Origin: Helicobacter pylori NCTC 11637 = CCUG 17874 = ATCC 43504 = JCM 12093
GTDB lineage: Bacteria > Campylobacterota > Campylobacteria > Campylobacterales > Helicobacteraceae
NCBI RefSeq assembly: GCF_900478295.1
Contig: NZ_LS483488.1
Span: forward strand, 930,001 to 994,000
Direction: 5' to 3'
DNA length: 64,000 nucleotides
Shown here: positions 9,669-18,167 of the stretch, in pieces
Layout: every line of letters starts with the position of its first letter
Position numbering within the stretch: position 1 is the stretch's first letter
Program-made: the position numbers and the translations under genes
The notes under the pieces: generated by a model
Told to the model about the DNA's origin: nothing
Database searches by the model: none
The model's input: only the letters and a program-made list of their open reading frames with translations

Positions 9669-10595
9669 TTGCAAGAAATAGAAAATCTGCACCAAAGCGT
9701 TTTGTTGCAAGAAGTTTTGCAAGCGTTCATGCCTTTAGAAGAAGGGGTTTTGATAGATTGCACTTTAGGGTTAGGGGGGCATTCTAAAGCCCTTCTATCC
9801 CAAAAACCGCACCTGAAACTCATTGGCATTGATAAGGATAAGTTCGCTCAAGAAATCGCTAAAGAACGACTGAAAGCCTTTGAGGGGCGTTACAATCTCT
9901 TAAGTGGAGGGTTTGCCAAACGCTTTAAAGAAGCCCTAGAAATTCATGGCGATCGAATCAAGGGGGTTTTAGTGGATTTAGGGGTGAGTTCTTTGCAGCT
10001 TGATGATGATAACAGAGGGTTTAATTTCCATTCGCACGCTTTGGATATGCGCATGGATTTAGAGAGTGATTTGAACGCTCAAAAAGTCATCAACTCTTAT
10101 CCTATAATAGCGTTAGAAAAAATCTTTAGAGACTATGGCGAAATCAAAGAATACAAAAAAATCGCCCACAAAATTGCAGAAAGGCGCGCTAAAAAACCCT
10201 TTAAAGACGCTAAGGATTTGAGCGAGTTTTTAAGCTCTTTTTCTAAAAATAAAAAAATCCATCCAGCGACTTTGGTGTTTCAAGCCATCCGCATAGAAGT
10301 CAATAGCGAATTAGAAGAGTTAAAAGAGTTTTTACAATGCGCTAGAAACCTTAAGGGGGCAATTTTGTGCGTGATTTCTTTTCATTCTTTAGAAGATGGG
10401 TTAGTGAAAAACGCTTTTAAAGATTACGCTAAAAATTGCATTTGCGATCCTTCAAGTTTCAAATGCGCTTGCTCTAACAATCACGCTTTAGGCGCAATTT
10501 TAACCAAAAAGCCCATCACTCCAAGCCCAGAAGAAATTAAAAACAACAGGCGTTCACGAAGCGCTAAAATGAGAGTTTTTAAATTCAAACCATGA
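9669..10595 (+). CDS. rsmH: 16S rRNA (cytosine1402-N4)-methyltransferase
   Basis: RsmH (MraW) methylates N4 of C1402 in the decoding centre of 16S rRNA using SAM. The 308 residues match the family length. Motifs seen are the SAM site [45 protein letters not shown] and the C-terminal [10 protein letters not shown]. It starts with TTG at 9669 after AGGGGGA. It is followed 20 bases later by a small membrane protein in the position where dcw clusters carry ftsL, so the pair may be all that remains of that cluster here. Confidence 0.96.
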   Translation: MQEIENLHQSVLLQEVLQAFMPLEEGVLIDCTLGLGGHSKALLSQKPHLKLIGIDKDKFAQEIAKERLKAFEGRYNLLSGGFAKRFKEALEIHGDRIKGVLVDLGVSSLQLDDDNRGFNFHSHALDMRMDLESDLNAQKVINSYPIIALEKIFRDYGEIKEYKKIAHKIAERRAKKPFKDAKDLSEFLSSFSKNKKIHPATLVFQAIRIEVNSELEELKEFLQCARNLKGAILCVISFHSLEDGLVKNAFKDYAKNCICDPSSFKCACSNNHALGAILTKKPITPSPEEIKNNRRSRSAKMRVFKFKP

Positions 10596-10614
10596 ACAAG
10601 TCAGTGGGTAAGCC

Positions 10615-10959
10615 ATGAATATCAAAACCAATTCTTCAAATGAAAAAGAACGCTTTGTGCGCATAGAAGAGGGCGAAAAGAAAGAATTATTCGCCGAAGC
10701 TACAAATGAAAATTCACATGGTCTTTCTTTAATGGCTTTAATAGGGGTGTTGGTTTTTGGGGGCGCGTTTTTAGCTCTGTTAGCGCCTAAAATCTATTTA
10801 AGCAATAATATCTATTATATTAGCCGTAAAATTAATACCCTAGAAGATCAAAAACGCCTGCTTTTAGAAGAACAACAAATCCTAAAAAACGAATTAGAAA
10901 AAGAGCGTTTTAAATACTATATAGAGAATAGTGAAAATATTGGCGATATTGCGTTTTAA
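10615..10959 (+). CDS. Bitopic membrane protein, candidate FtsL
   Basis: A 114-residue protein with a charged cytoplasmic tail, a single membrane helix at about residues 38-58 (SLMALIGVLVFGGAFLALL) and a predicted coiled coil at about 68-102 rich in Leu, Glu and Lys. Size, topology and position directly after rsmH are those of FtsL, the poorly conserved division protein that pairs with FtsB. The identification rests on position and architecture, not sequence similarity I can test. Confidence 0.7.
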   Translation: MNIKTNSSNEKERFVRIEEGEKKELFAEATNENSHGLSLMALIGVLVFGGAFLALLAPKIYLSNNIYYISRKINTLEDQKRLLLEEQQILKNELEKERFKYYIENSENIGDIAF

Positions 10960-10987
10960 GTGAAAAACCCCCTATCCCCTTAAGAGA

Positions 10988-11144
10988 GCCTAATTAATGC
11001 TTTGTTTCAATATGAAATGTAAAGCCCTTTTAAACCCTTAATGTTTAGAAAAAGCCCCTTAAATGGTATAATAAAAACATTTTAAGACAACAAAGGATAA
11101 CCATGAGAAAACTATTCATTCCATTTTTGTTATTCGGGAAATAA
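10988..11144 (+). pseudogene. Duplicate of the hom promoter and first 11 codons, truncated
   Basis: This stretch repeats the region ahead of the hom gene at 12277. Shared elements in the same order are AGCCTAATTAATG, TTGTTTCAATATGAAA, CCCCTTAAA with TATAAT, and GATAACCATGAGAAAACTA. Its ATG (11103) begins MRKLFIPFLLF like the hom signal peptide, but after Gly-Lys it stops at TAA 11142. Only the 5' end remains; the SAM hydrolase gene follows six bases later and may use this promoter. Confidence 0.75.
11067..11072 (+). promoter_or_regulatory. -10 box of the duplicated hom promoter
   Basis: TATAAT preceded by CCCCTTAAATGG, equivalent to the box at 12241. Probably drives the SAM hydrolase gene at 11150. 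Confidence 0.6.
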
Positions 11145-11149
11145 TATAG

Positions 11150-12052
11150 ATGAAAAAAACGATTTCAGCGTTGTTTTTATCAGCGTGCATAGGGTTATCG
11201 TCTGTTTATGCAGATAACGCTTTGATTTTACAAACCGACTTTAGCCTAAAAGATGGGGCTGTCTCGGCGATGAAAGGCGTCGCTTTCAGCGTTAATTCCA
11301 ATCTTAAAATCTTTGATTTAACGCACGAAATCCCCCCGTATAACATCTGGGAAGGTGCTTACCGCTTGTATCAGAGCGCTAGTTATTGGCCAAAAGGCTC
11401 GGTATTTGTGAGCGTGGTTGATCCGGGCGTAGGCACTAATCGTAAATCGGTGGTATTGAAAACTAAAAACGGCCAGTATTTTGTCTCGCCGGATAACGGC
11501 ACGCTGACTTTGGTGGCGCAAACTTTGGGGATTGATAGCGTGCGTGAAATTGATGAAAAAGCTAACCGCTTGAAAGGTTCTGAAAAATCCTATACTTTCC
11601 ATGGTCGTGATGTGTATGCTTACACTGGGGCGCGCTTGGCTTCTGGAGCGATCACATTCGAGCAGGTCGGGCCAGAGCTTCCCACAAAAGTTGTTGAAAT
11701 TCCTTACCAAAAAGCGAAAGCAACAAAAGGGGAGGTGAAGGGTAATATCCCAATTCTTGATATCCAATACGGCAATGTTTGGAGCAATATCAGCGATAAA
11801 TTACTCAATCAAGCAAAAATCAAACTCAATGACACGCTGTGTGTAACGATTTTTAAAGGTTCTAAGAAACAATACGAAGGGAAAATGCCGTATGTTGCGA
11901 GCTTTGGCGATGTGCCAGAAGGCCAGCCGTTGGTTTATTTAAACAGCTTGTTGAATGTTTCCGTGGCGCTGAATAGGGATAATTTCGCGCAAAAATACCA
12001 AATTAAATCCGGTGCTGACTGGAATATTGATATCAAGAAGTGCGCTAAGTAA
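11150..12052 (+). CDS. Secreted SAM hydrolase (DUF62, adenosine-forming) family protein
   Basis: A 300-residue member of the SAM hydroxide adenosyltransferase family (DUF62, related to fluorinase and chlorinase), which in characterised members splits SAM into adenosine and methionine. Family blocks seen: LQTDFSLKDGAVSAMKG, DLTHEIPPYN, VSVVDPGVG, VSPDNGTLTL and TFHGRDVYAYTGARLASG. It begins with a signal peptide (MKKTISALFLSACIGLSSVYA), so it should act in the periplasm, odd for a SAM enzyme. Base use is more GC-rich and less H. pylori-like than its neighbours. Together with the flanking hom duplication this suggests horizontal acquisition, plausibly from a gammaproteobacterium. Confidence 0.88.
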   Translation: MKKTISALFLSACIGLSSVYADNALILQTDFSLKDGAVSAMKGVAFSVNSNLKIFDLTHEIPPYNIWEGAYRLYQSASYWPKGSVFVSVVDPGVGTNRKSVVLKTKNGQYFVSPDNGTLTLVAQTLGIDSVREIDEKANRLKGSEKSYTFHGRDVYAYTGARLASGAITFEQVGPELPTKVVEIPYQKAKATKGEVKGNIPILDIQYGNVWSNISDKLLNQAKIKLNDTLCVTIFKGSKKQYEGKMPYVASFGDVPEGQPLVYLNSLLNVSVALNRDNFAQKYQIKSGADWNIDIKKCAK

Positions 12053-12114
12053 AGCGCTTTTTAGAAAATTAAGGGGAGTTAGAGATTTTTAACTATCAAA
12101 CTTTGATTAACATA

Positions 12115-12301
12115 GCCTAATTAATGATAAATAAACTATAAAACAAACGCTTGTTGTTAAAATTTTGTTTTAATATGAAACACTAATCCCTTGTAAAAAC
12201 TTTAATTTTCAAAAAATAAACAAACCATCCCCTTAAATTGTATAATAAAGACACTATAAACTAAAAAGAGATAACCATGAGAAAACTATTCATCCCACTT
12301 T
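12115..12301 (+). repeat. Promoter and start region of hom, downstream copy of the duplication
   Basis: Matches 10988-11141 in block order (AGCCTAATTAATG, TTGTTTTAATATGAAA, CCCCTTAAATTGTATAAT, GATAACCATGAGAAAACTA) with extra AT-rich sequence between blocks. This copy leads into the full hom gene. Confidence 0.7.
12241..12246 (+). promoter_or_regulatory. -10 box of the hom gene
   Basis: TATAAT 31 bases ahead of the hom ATG, in the duplicated promoter block. Confidence 0.65.
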
Positions 12302-14262
12302 TATTATTCAGCGCTTTAGAAGCGAATGAGAAAAATGGCTTTTTCATAGAAGCCGGGTTTGAAACTGGGCTATTAGAAGGCGTTCAAACGCAAGAAAAAA
12401 GACACACCACCACAAAAAACACTTACGCAACTTATAATTATTTACCCACAGACACGATTTTAAAAAGAGCGGCTAATTTGTTCACGGACGCTAAATCCAT
12501 ATCACAATTAAATTTTTCATCTTTATCTCCTGTTAAAGTGTTGTATATCGGTGGTAAATTAACTATAGAAAACTTCCTACCTTATAATTTAAGCAACGTG
12601 AAGCTTAGTTTTACAGACGCTCAAGGCAATGTAATCAATCTAGGCGTGATAGAGACTATCCCCAAACACTCTAAAATTGTTTTACCTGGGGAGGCATTTG
12701 ATAGCCTAAAAGAGGCGTTTGATAAAATTGGTCCCTATACTTTCTTTCTTCCAAAATTTGAAGCCACTAGCACTTCTATTTCTGACGCTAACACGCAGAG
12801 GGTGTTTGAAACGCTCAATAACATTAAAACAAATCTTATAATGAAATATAGTAATGAAAATCCAAGCAATTTCAACACTTGTCCTTACAATAATAATGGT
12901 AATACAAAAAATGATTGTTGGCAACCTTTCACCCCACAAACCGCAGAAGAATTCACCAATTTGATGTTGAACATGATCGCTGTTTTAGACTCCCAATCTT
13001 GGGGCGATGCGATCTTAAACGCTCCTTTTGAATTCACTAACAGCTCAACAGATTGTGATAATGATCCTTCAAAATGCGTAAATCCCGGAGTAAATGGGCG
13101 TGTTGATACTAAAGTTGATCAACAATATATACTCAACAAACAAGGTATCATTAATAATTTTAGAAAAAAAATAGAAATTGATGCGGTTGTTTTAAAAAAT
13201 TCAGGGGTTGTAGGGTTAGCCAATGGATATGGTAATGATGGTGAATATGGCACATTAGGAGTAGAAGCCTATGCCTTAGAACCCCAAAAACTCTTTGGTA
13301 ATGACCTTAAGACTATCAATTTGGCTGATTTAAGGACCATTTTGCATGAATTCAGCCACACCAAAGGCTATGGACACAATGGGAACATGACCTATCAAAG
13401 AGTGCCAACCGGTCAAACTGAAAATGGCAAGCCAAAAGATTCTGATGGTCTCCCCTATAACGTGTGCTCTCGCTTCAATGGTTCAGGTCAACCCGCTTTC
13501 CCTAGCAACTACCCTAATTCCATCTACCACAATTGTGCGGATGTCCCGGCTGGGTTTTTAGGGGTAACAGCAGCGGTCTGGCAGCAGCTTATTAATCAAA
13601 ACGCTTTACCGATCAACTACGCTAACTTGGGGAGTCAAACAAACTACAACCTAAACGCTAGTTTGAACACGCAAGATTTAGCCAATTCCATGCTCAGCAC
13701 CATTCAAAAAACCTTTGTCACTTCTAGCGTTACTGACCACTATTTTTCAAGCGCTTCACAGAGTTTTAGAAGCCCTATTTTAGGGGTTAACGCTAAAATA
13801 GGCTATCAAAATTACTTTAATGATTTCATAGGATTGGCTTATTATGGCATTGTGAAATACAACTATTCTAAAGCCCTTAATCAAAAATTCCAGCAATTGA
13901 GCTATGGTGGGGGGATAGATTTGTTGTTGGATTTCATCACCACTTACTCCAATAAAAATAGCCCTACAGGCGTTCAAACGAGAAAGAATTTTTCTTCCTC
14001 TTTTGGTATCTTTGGGGGGTTAAGGGGCTTGTATAACAGCTATTATGTGTTGAACAAAGTCAAAGGGAGCGGTAATTTAGATGTGGCTACTGGGTTGAAT
14101 TACCGCTATAAGCATTCTAAATATTCTGTAGGGATTAGCATCCCTTTAATCCAAAGAAAAGCTAGCGTCGTTTCTAGTGGTGGCGATTACACGAACTCTT
14201 TTGTTTTCAATGAAGGGGCTAGCCATTTTAAGGTGTTTTTCAATTACGGGTGGGTGTTTTGA
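12277..14262 (+). CDS. homA: Hom-family outer-membrane protein with a metzincin-type motif
   Basis: A 661-residue outer-membrane protein at the HP0710 locus, where homA or homB resides; the length is nearer HomA. The signal peptide MRKLFIPLLLFSALEA precedes NEKNGFFIEAGFETG. The C-terminal third looks like a beta barrel (GVNAKIGYQNYF, FGIFGGLRGLYNSYYVL, YSVGISIPLI) ending HFKVFFNYGWVF. In the surface-exposed middle, residues 357-367 read HEFSHTKGYGH, a perfect HExxHxxGxxH zinc site, followed at once by NMTY, resembling a Met-turn. HomB is known as an adhesion and disease-associated protein; protease activity for the family is my inference. Confidence 0.93.
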   Translation: MRKLFIPLLLFSALEANEKNGFFIEAGFETGLLEGVQTQEKRHTTTKNTYATYNYLPTDTILKRAANLFTDAKSISQLNFSSLSPVKVLYIGGKLTIENFLPYNLSNVKLSFTDAQGNVINLGVIETIPKHSKIVLPGEAFDSLKEAFDKIGPYTFFLPKFEATSTSISDANTQRVFETLNNIKTNLIMKYSNENPSNFNTCPYNNNGNTKNDCWQPFTPQTAEEFTNLMLNMIAVLDSQSWGDAILNAPFEFTNSSTDCDNDPSKCVNPGVNGRVDTKVDQQYILNKQGIINNFRKKIEIDAVVLKNSGVVGLANGYGNDGEYGTLGVEAYALEPQKLFGNDLKTINLADLRTILHEFSHTKGYGHNGNMTYQRVPTGQTENGKPKDSDGLPYNVCSRFNGSGQPAFPSNYPNSIYHNCADVPAGFLGVTAAVWQQLINQNALPINYANLGSQTNYNLNASLNTQDLANSMLSTIQKTFVTSSVTDHYFSSASQSFRSPILGVNAKIGYQNYFNDFIGLAYYGIVKYNYSKALNQKFQQLSYGGGIDLLLDFITTYSNKNSPTGVQTRKNFSSSFGIFGGLRGLYNSYYVLNKVKGSGNLDVATGLNYRYKHSKYSVGISIPLIQRKASVVSSGGDYTNSFVFNEGASHFKVFFNYGWVF

Positions 14263-14326
14263 GCGTGAAATGAATTGATAGAAATAATATTTTTTAAATA
14301 AAAGCCTTATTTTTGTCTTTTTTTCG

Positions 14327-14332
14327 TATAAT
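14327..14332 (+). promoter_or_regulatory. Probable -10 box upstream of the HD-domain gene
   Basis: TATAAT after TTTTTTTCG, about 120 bases ahead of the ATG at 14452. The implied leader contains a small hairpin, AAGATT-TTTC-AATCTT near 14368. Confidence 0.45.
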
Positions 14333-14451
14333 AGGATTTAAGTTAGTATTGATAGTGGTGCGTTAAGATTTTTCAATCTTGTGCGATAAAATCAACGCTT
14401 CTTAATAAGCTTATAGTTTTAAACATTCAAAATAGTATAAAAAGGAAAGTC

Positions 14452-15672
14452 ATGTATGCGGCTCATCCTATTAAACCCCTAAAAGCCCCCAAACTCAAAA
14501 CTCAATTTTTGAGGCGTGTGTTTGTGGGCGCGTCTATTAGGCGCTGGAATGACCAAGCATGCCCTTTGGAATTTGTGGAATTAGACAAGCAAGCCCATAA
14601 AGCGATGATTGCGTATCTGCTCGCTAAAGATTTAAAAGACAGGGGTAATGACTTAGATTTGGATCTTTTAATCAAGTTCTTTTGCTTTGAGTTTTTGGAG
14701 CGCTTGGTTTTAACCGATATTAAACCCCCTATTTTTTACGCCCTCCAACAAACGCACAGCCAAGAATTAGCTTCCTATGTTGTGCAAAGTTTGCAAGATG
14801 AAATTAGTGCGTATTTTTCTTTAGAGGAATTAAAAGAGTATTTAAGCCACAGGCCTCAAATTTTAGAAACTCAAATTTTAGAGAGCGCGCATTTTTATGC
14901 GTCTAAATGGGAGTTTGATATTATTTATCATTTTAACCCCAACATGTATGGCGTGAAAGAAATTAAAGATAAAATTGACAAGCAACTCCATAATAACGAG
15001 CATTTGTTTGAAGGGCTTTTTGGGGAAAAAGAAGATCTGAAAAAATTGGTGAGCATGTTTGGGCAGTTGCGTTTCCAAAAGCGCTGGAGCCAAACTCCAA
15101 GAGTGCCGCAAACCAGTGTCTTAGGGCATACCTTATGCGTGGCGATTATGGGGTATTTGTTGAGCTTTGATTTAAAAGCTTGTAAAAGCATGCGGATCAA
15201 TCATTTTTTGGGCGGGCTTTTCCATGATTTACCCGAGATTTTGACCCGAGACATTATCACGCCCATCAAACAAAGCGTTGCGGGGCTTGATAACTGCATT
15301 AAAGAGATTGAAAAAAAGGAAATGCAAAACAAAGTCTATTCCTTTGTTTCTTTGGGCGTTCAAGAAGATTTAAAATATTTCACCGAAAACGAGTTCAAAA
15401 ACCGCTATAAAGACAAGTCTCACAAAATCATTTTCACTAAAGACGCTGAAGAATTGTTTATGCTTTATAACAGCGATGAATATCTTGGGGTTTGTGGGGA
15501 GCTTTTAAAGGTGTGTGATCATTTGAGCGCGTTTTTAGAAGCTCAAATCTCTCTTTCTCATGGCATTTCCAGTAACGATTTGATTAAAGGAGCTCAAAAC
15601 CTTTTAGAATTGCGATCCCAAACGGAATTGCTTGATTTAGACTTAGGGAAGTTGTTTAGGGATTTTAAGTGA
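14452..15672 (+). CDS. HD-domain phosphohydrolase-like protein
   Basis: A 406-residue cytoplasmic protein. The C-terminal half carries an HD-superfamily metal site: GHTLCVAIMGYLL, then HFLGGLFHDLPEILTRD with the His-Asp pair, and a later Asp in VCDHLSAFLEA. This resembles YfbR-type 5'-nucleotidases, but the roughly 200-residue N-terminal part is not familiar to me, so the substrate is unknown. It stands alone on the plus strand, converging on rpoN. Confidence 0.8.
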   Translation: MYAAHPIKPLKAPKLKTQFLRRVFVGASIRRWNDQACPLEFVELDKQAHKAMIAYLLAKDLKDRGNDLDLDLLIKFFCFEFLERLVLTDIKPPIFYALQQTHSQELASYVVQSLQDEISAYFSLEELKEYLSHRPQILETQILESAHFYASKWEFDIIYHFNPNMYGVKEIKDKIDKQLHNNEHLFEGLFGEKEDLKKLVSMFGQLRFQKRWSQTPRVPQTSVLGHTLCVAIMGYLLSFDLKACKSMRINHFLGGLFHDLPEILTRDIITPIKQSVAGLDNCIKEIEKKEMQNKVYSFVSLGVQEDLKYFTENEFKNRYKDKSHKIIFTKDAEELFMLYNSDEYLGVCGELLKVCDHLSAFLEAQISLSHGISSNDLIKGAQNLLELRSQTELLDLDLGKLFRDFK

Positions 15673-15783
15673 TTTATAGATCTACTTAATAGAGTATTAG
15701 TTATAAAATCTAAAAAATACTCAAAAGTATTTTAATTTTATCATTCACGCTCAATGAGAGCGAAATCATTTGGTTGGTTATTT

Positions 15784-17028
15784 TCAAGCACGCATCAAAT
15801 AGAGCTTTTTCCTCTCGCTTGAAGAAGCGATGTTGAGCAGTTGGCGGTATTTGGTGATCGTTCTTCTTACCATTTTCAAATGGAATTTTTCTTCAATGAG
15901 TTCTAAAATCTTAGCGTCGCTCAAAGGCTCTTTTTTGTCTTCGTTTTTGATCAATTCTAAAAGATAGTCTTTAATCACAGCGTTTGAAGTCTCGCTGTTG
16001 TCTAAGGCGGTGCTAAAGAAATGCTTAATTGGGAAAACCCCCCTTTGACATGCCAAATATTTATTAGAAATAGCCCTTGAAATCGTGCTTACAGAGTGGT
16101 TAAACTCATTGGCTAAATCCAATAATTTTAAAGGGCGCAATTTTTTACCCTTAAAAAAATCGTATTGATACTCTAAAAGCATGAGGCCGATTTTATAAAT
16201 CGTGGCTTTTCTCAAATTTAGCGCATCAATCAAATCTTTAGCCTCTTTTAATTTTTCTTTTAAATAGCCACTATCCTTAAAGCGATTTTCTTCTAAACTG
16301 ATCGTTGGGTAGCTTTCATCATTCAAACGCACGATGATTTCACCATCCACTTCTAGAATAAAAAGTTCAGGAATGACTTCTATTTCTTTTTCTAAAAACT
16401 CAATGGCTGGGGGGTTTTTAAAGGATTTTAAAATCTTTAAAGCCTTTTCGTAATAAAAATCTTTAGAAAATTCATGGTGTTTTTCTAAATTTAAAATGAT
16501 TTTTCGTGCTTCTTTATAAAGCTCGTTATTGTCTAATTCCCTACTCTCTAACTGGAATAAAAAGCTCTCTTTCACATCTCTAGCGCCAATGCCGGCTGGA
16601 TTAAGGTAACTAAAACGCTTGCGCACTTTTTCATAAACTTCGCTCTCTACCCCTAAAATTTTAGCCCTTTCTTCAATATTTTCTTCAAAATACCCTTCAC
16701 TATCCAGCCCGCTGATAATATCCATAGCGATTTTTTGAGAGGTTTCAGTGGGAAAAAGGGGGGGAATGATTTGAGCCTCTAAAGTTTCAAAAAGGCTTTT
16801 AGATGCGATTGCGAAATTTTCTAAATGATCGCTGCTCTTTTTAGCGCTAAAACGATCGCTAAAATTTTTGATGCGTTTGTTTTCAATTTTGATTAAGGGG
16901 TTATCTAGGGCGTTTTGTTTCAACACTTCTTCTAAATCTTCAAGCTCGCTTTGTAAAATGGGGAGCCACCCTTTTAAAGTAGCGTTTAATTTGTTTTTAG
17001 GGCTAAGGTTTGTGCGTAAGATCGCCAT
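15784..17028 (-). CDS. rpoN: RNA polymerase sigma54 factor
   Basis: RpoN directs RNA polymerase to GG-N10-GC promoters and in H. pylori drives middle flagellar genes (hook and minor flagellin) together with FlgR. The 414-residue frame has the core-binding region and, near the C-terminus, the RpoN-box-like [13 protein letters not shown], which diverges from the usual ARRTVAKYRE. The glutamine-rich N-terminal region is short ([20 protein letters not shown]). It lies two bases after lptB on the same strand, so it is probably the last gene of the dnaX-tsaE-lptB-rpoN operon. Confidence 0.95.
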   Translation of the reverse strand: MAILRTNLSPKNKLNATLKGWLPILQSELEDLEEVLKQNALDNPLIKIENKRIKNFSDRFSAKKSSDHLENFAIASKSLFETLEAQIIPPLFPTETSQKIAMDIISGLDSEGYFEENIEERAKILGVESEVYEKVRKRFSYLNPAGIGARDVKESFLFQLESRELDNNELYKEARKIILNLEKHHEFSKDFYYEKALKILKSFKNPPAIEFLEKEIEVIPELFILEVDGEIIVRLNDESYPTISLEENRFKDSGYLKEKLKEAKDLIDALNLRKATIYKIGLMLLEYQYDFFKGKKLRPLKLLDLANEFNHSVSTISRAISNKYLACQRGVFPIKHFFSTALDNSETSNAVIKDYLLELIKNEDKKEPLSDAKILELIEEKFHLKMVRRTITKYRQLLNIASSSERKKLYLMRA

Positions 17029-17030
17029 GT

Positions 17031-17753
17031 TTATACCTTAAAATTTTCCCCTAAATAATACTTACGCACCAAAGCGTTTTCATAAATTTCATTAGCGTTC
17101 CCGCTCGCTAAAAGCGTGCCGCTTTTAATCACATACGCCCTATGGCACACGCTCAAAGTCTCTCGCACATTGTGATCAGTGATCAACACGCCGATGTTTA
17201 ACTCAATCAAACTTTCAATAATCTTTTGAATATCAATCACCGCAATCGGATCCACGCCCGCAAAAGGCTCATCTAATAGCACGAATTTAGGGTTTTTCAT
17301 TAAAGCCCTAGCGATTTCTACACGCCTTCTTTCTCCCCCACTCAAGCTCATGCCCTTACGCTCTCTTATGGCTTGGATATTAAAAGCGTCTAACAAGCTT
17401 TCCATTTTTTCTTCGCTCTCTTTAGAGTTTTTAAAAGTGCTTTCCCCTGCTAGGGCCAGATTCTCTTCTACGCTCAATTCTTTAAAAATGCTAGATTCTT
17501 GGGGCAAGTAGCCTATGCCTAAGTTAGAGCGCTTGTGTAAGGGGTATTTAGCTAAATTGACATCATTTAAATAAACGCTCCCCCCACTAGGCTCTAAAAG
17601 CCCGCATATCATGTAAAAGGTGGTGGTTTTACCCGCCCCATTAGGCCCTAAAAGCCCCACCACTTCGCCACTTTTCACTTCTAAAGAAACATCTGAAACG
17701 ATTTTGGTTTTTTTAATCTGTTTGTTTAAATGCTCTGCTTTTAAAATATCCAT
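17031..17753 (-). CDS. lptB: LPS export ABC transporter ATP-binding protein
   Basis: LptB powers the LptFG complex, which pulls LPS from the inner membrane into the Lpt bridge. The 240 residues match the family. Walker A is GPNGAGKT at 36-43, the Q-loop follows in YLPQESSIF, the signature is [15 protein letters not shown] and Walker B is [16 protein letters not shown]. The FAGVDPIAV stretch is typical of LptB. It sits between tsaE and rpoN, a neighbourhood seen in many proteobacteria. Confidence 0.96.
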   Translation of the reverse strand: MDILKAEHLNKQIKKTKIVSDVSLEVKSGEVVGLLGPNGAGKTTTFYMICGLLEPSGGSVYLNDVNLAKYPLHKRSNLGIGYLPQESSIFKELSVEENLALAGESTFKNSKESEEKMESLLDAFNIQAIRERKGMSLSGGERRRVEIARALMKNPKFVLLDEPFAGVDPIAVIDIQKIIESLIELNIGVLITDHNVRETLSVCHRAYVIKSGTLLASGNANEIYENALVRKYYLGENFKV

Positions 17754-17765
17754 TCAAGCGACCCT

Positions 17766-18167
17766 TTAAGCGATCTTTATTGTATAAAAACGGCTAGTTA
17801 ATTCGGTTTTAATTTCCACAACCTTAATGGCTAAATCGTATTTTTTTAAAATTTTTTCTAATTTTTCATCGCCCCATTCCACAAAATGGATCCCCTTTTC
17901 CAACAAGCACTCCAACATGCCAAGCTCCAAGCAAGCCTCTAAATCGCGCATGTAAAAATCATAATGGAACACGCTCTCGCTATAAGCATGCATCAAGCTA
18001 AAGGTGGGCGAAGTCGCTTGAATGTCTAAACCCAAGCGTTTCAAGCACGCTTGAACTAAAGTCGTTTTACCGCTCCCCACAACGCCCTTTAAAAGCACCA
18101 CCCCCTTAAAATCATCTTTTAAAATTGCAGCCGCCACTTTGTCTAACTCGTCTAAATGCGCTCTCAT
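17766..18167 (-). CDS. tsaE: tRNA t6A biosynthesis ATPase
   Basis: TsaE is the small P-loop ATPase that recycles the TsaBD complex making N6-threonylcarbamoyladenosine at A37 of ANN-decoding tRNAs. The 133-residue frame shows Walker A (GVVGSGKTT at about 26-34), SPTFSLMHAY and the C-terminal VEWGDEKLE, all family hallmarks. Its start overlaps the end of dnaX by four bases, so the two are probably translationally coupled. Confidence 0.95.
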   Translation of the reverse strand: MRAHLDELDKVAAAILKDDFKGVVLLKGVVGSGKTTLVQACLKRLGLDIQATSPTFSLMHAYSESVFHYDFYMRDLEACLELGMLECLLEKGIHFVEWGDEKLEKILKKYDLAIKVVEIKTELTSRFYTIKIA

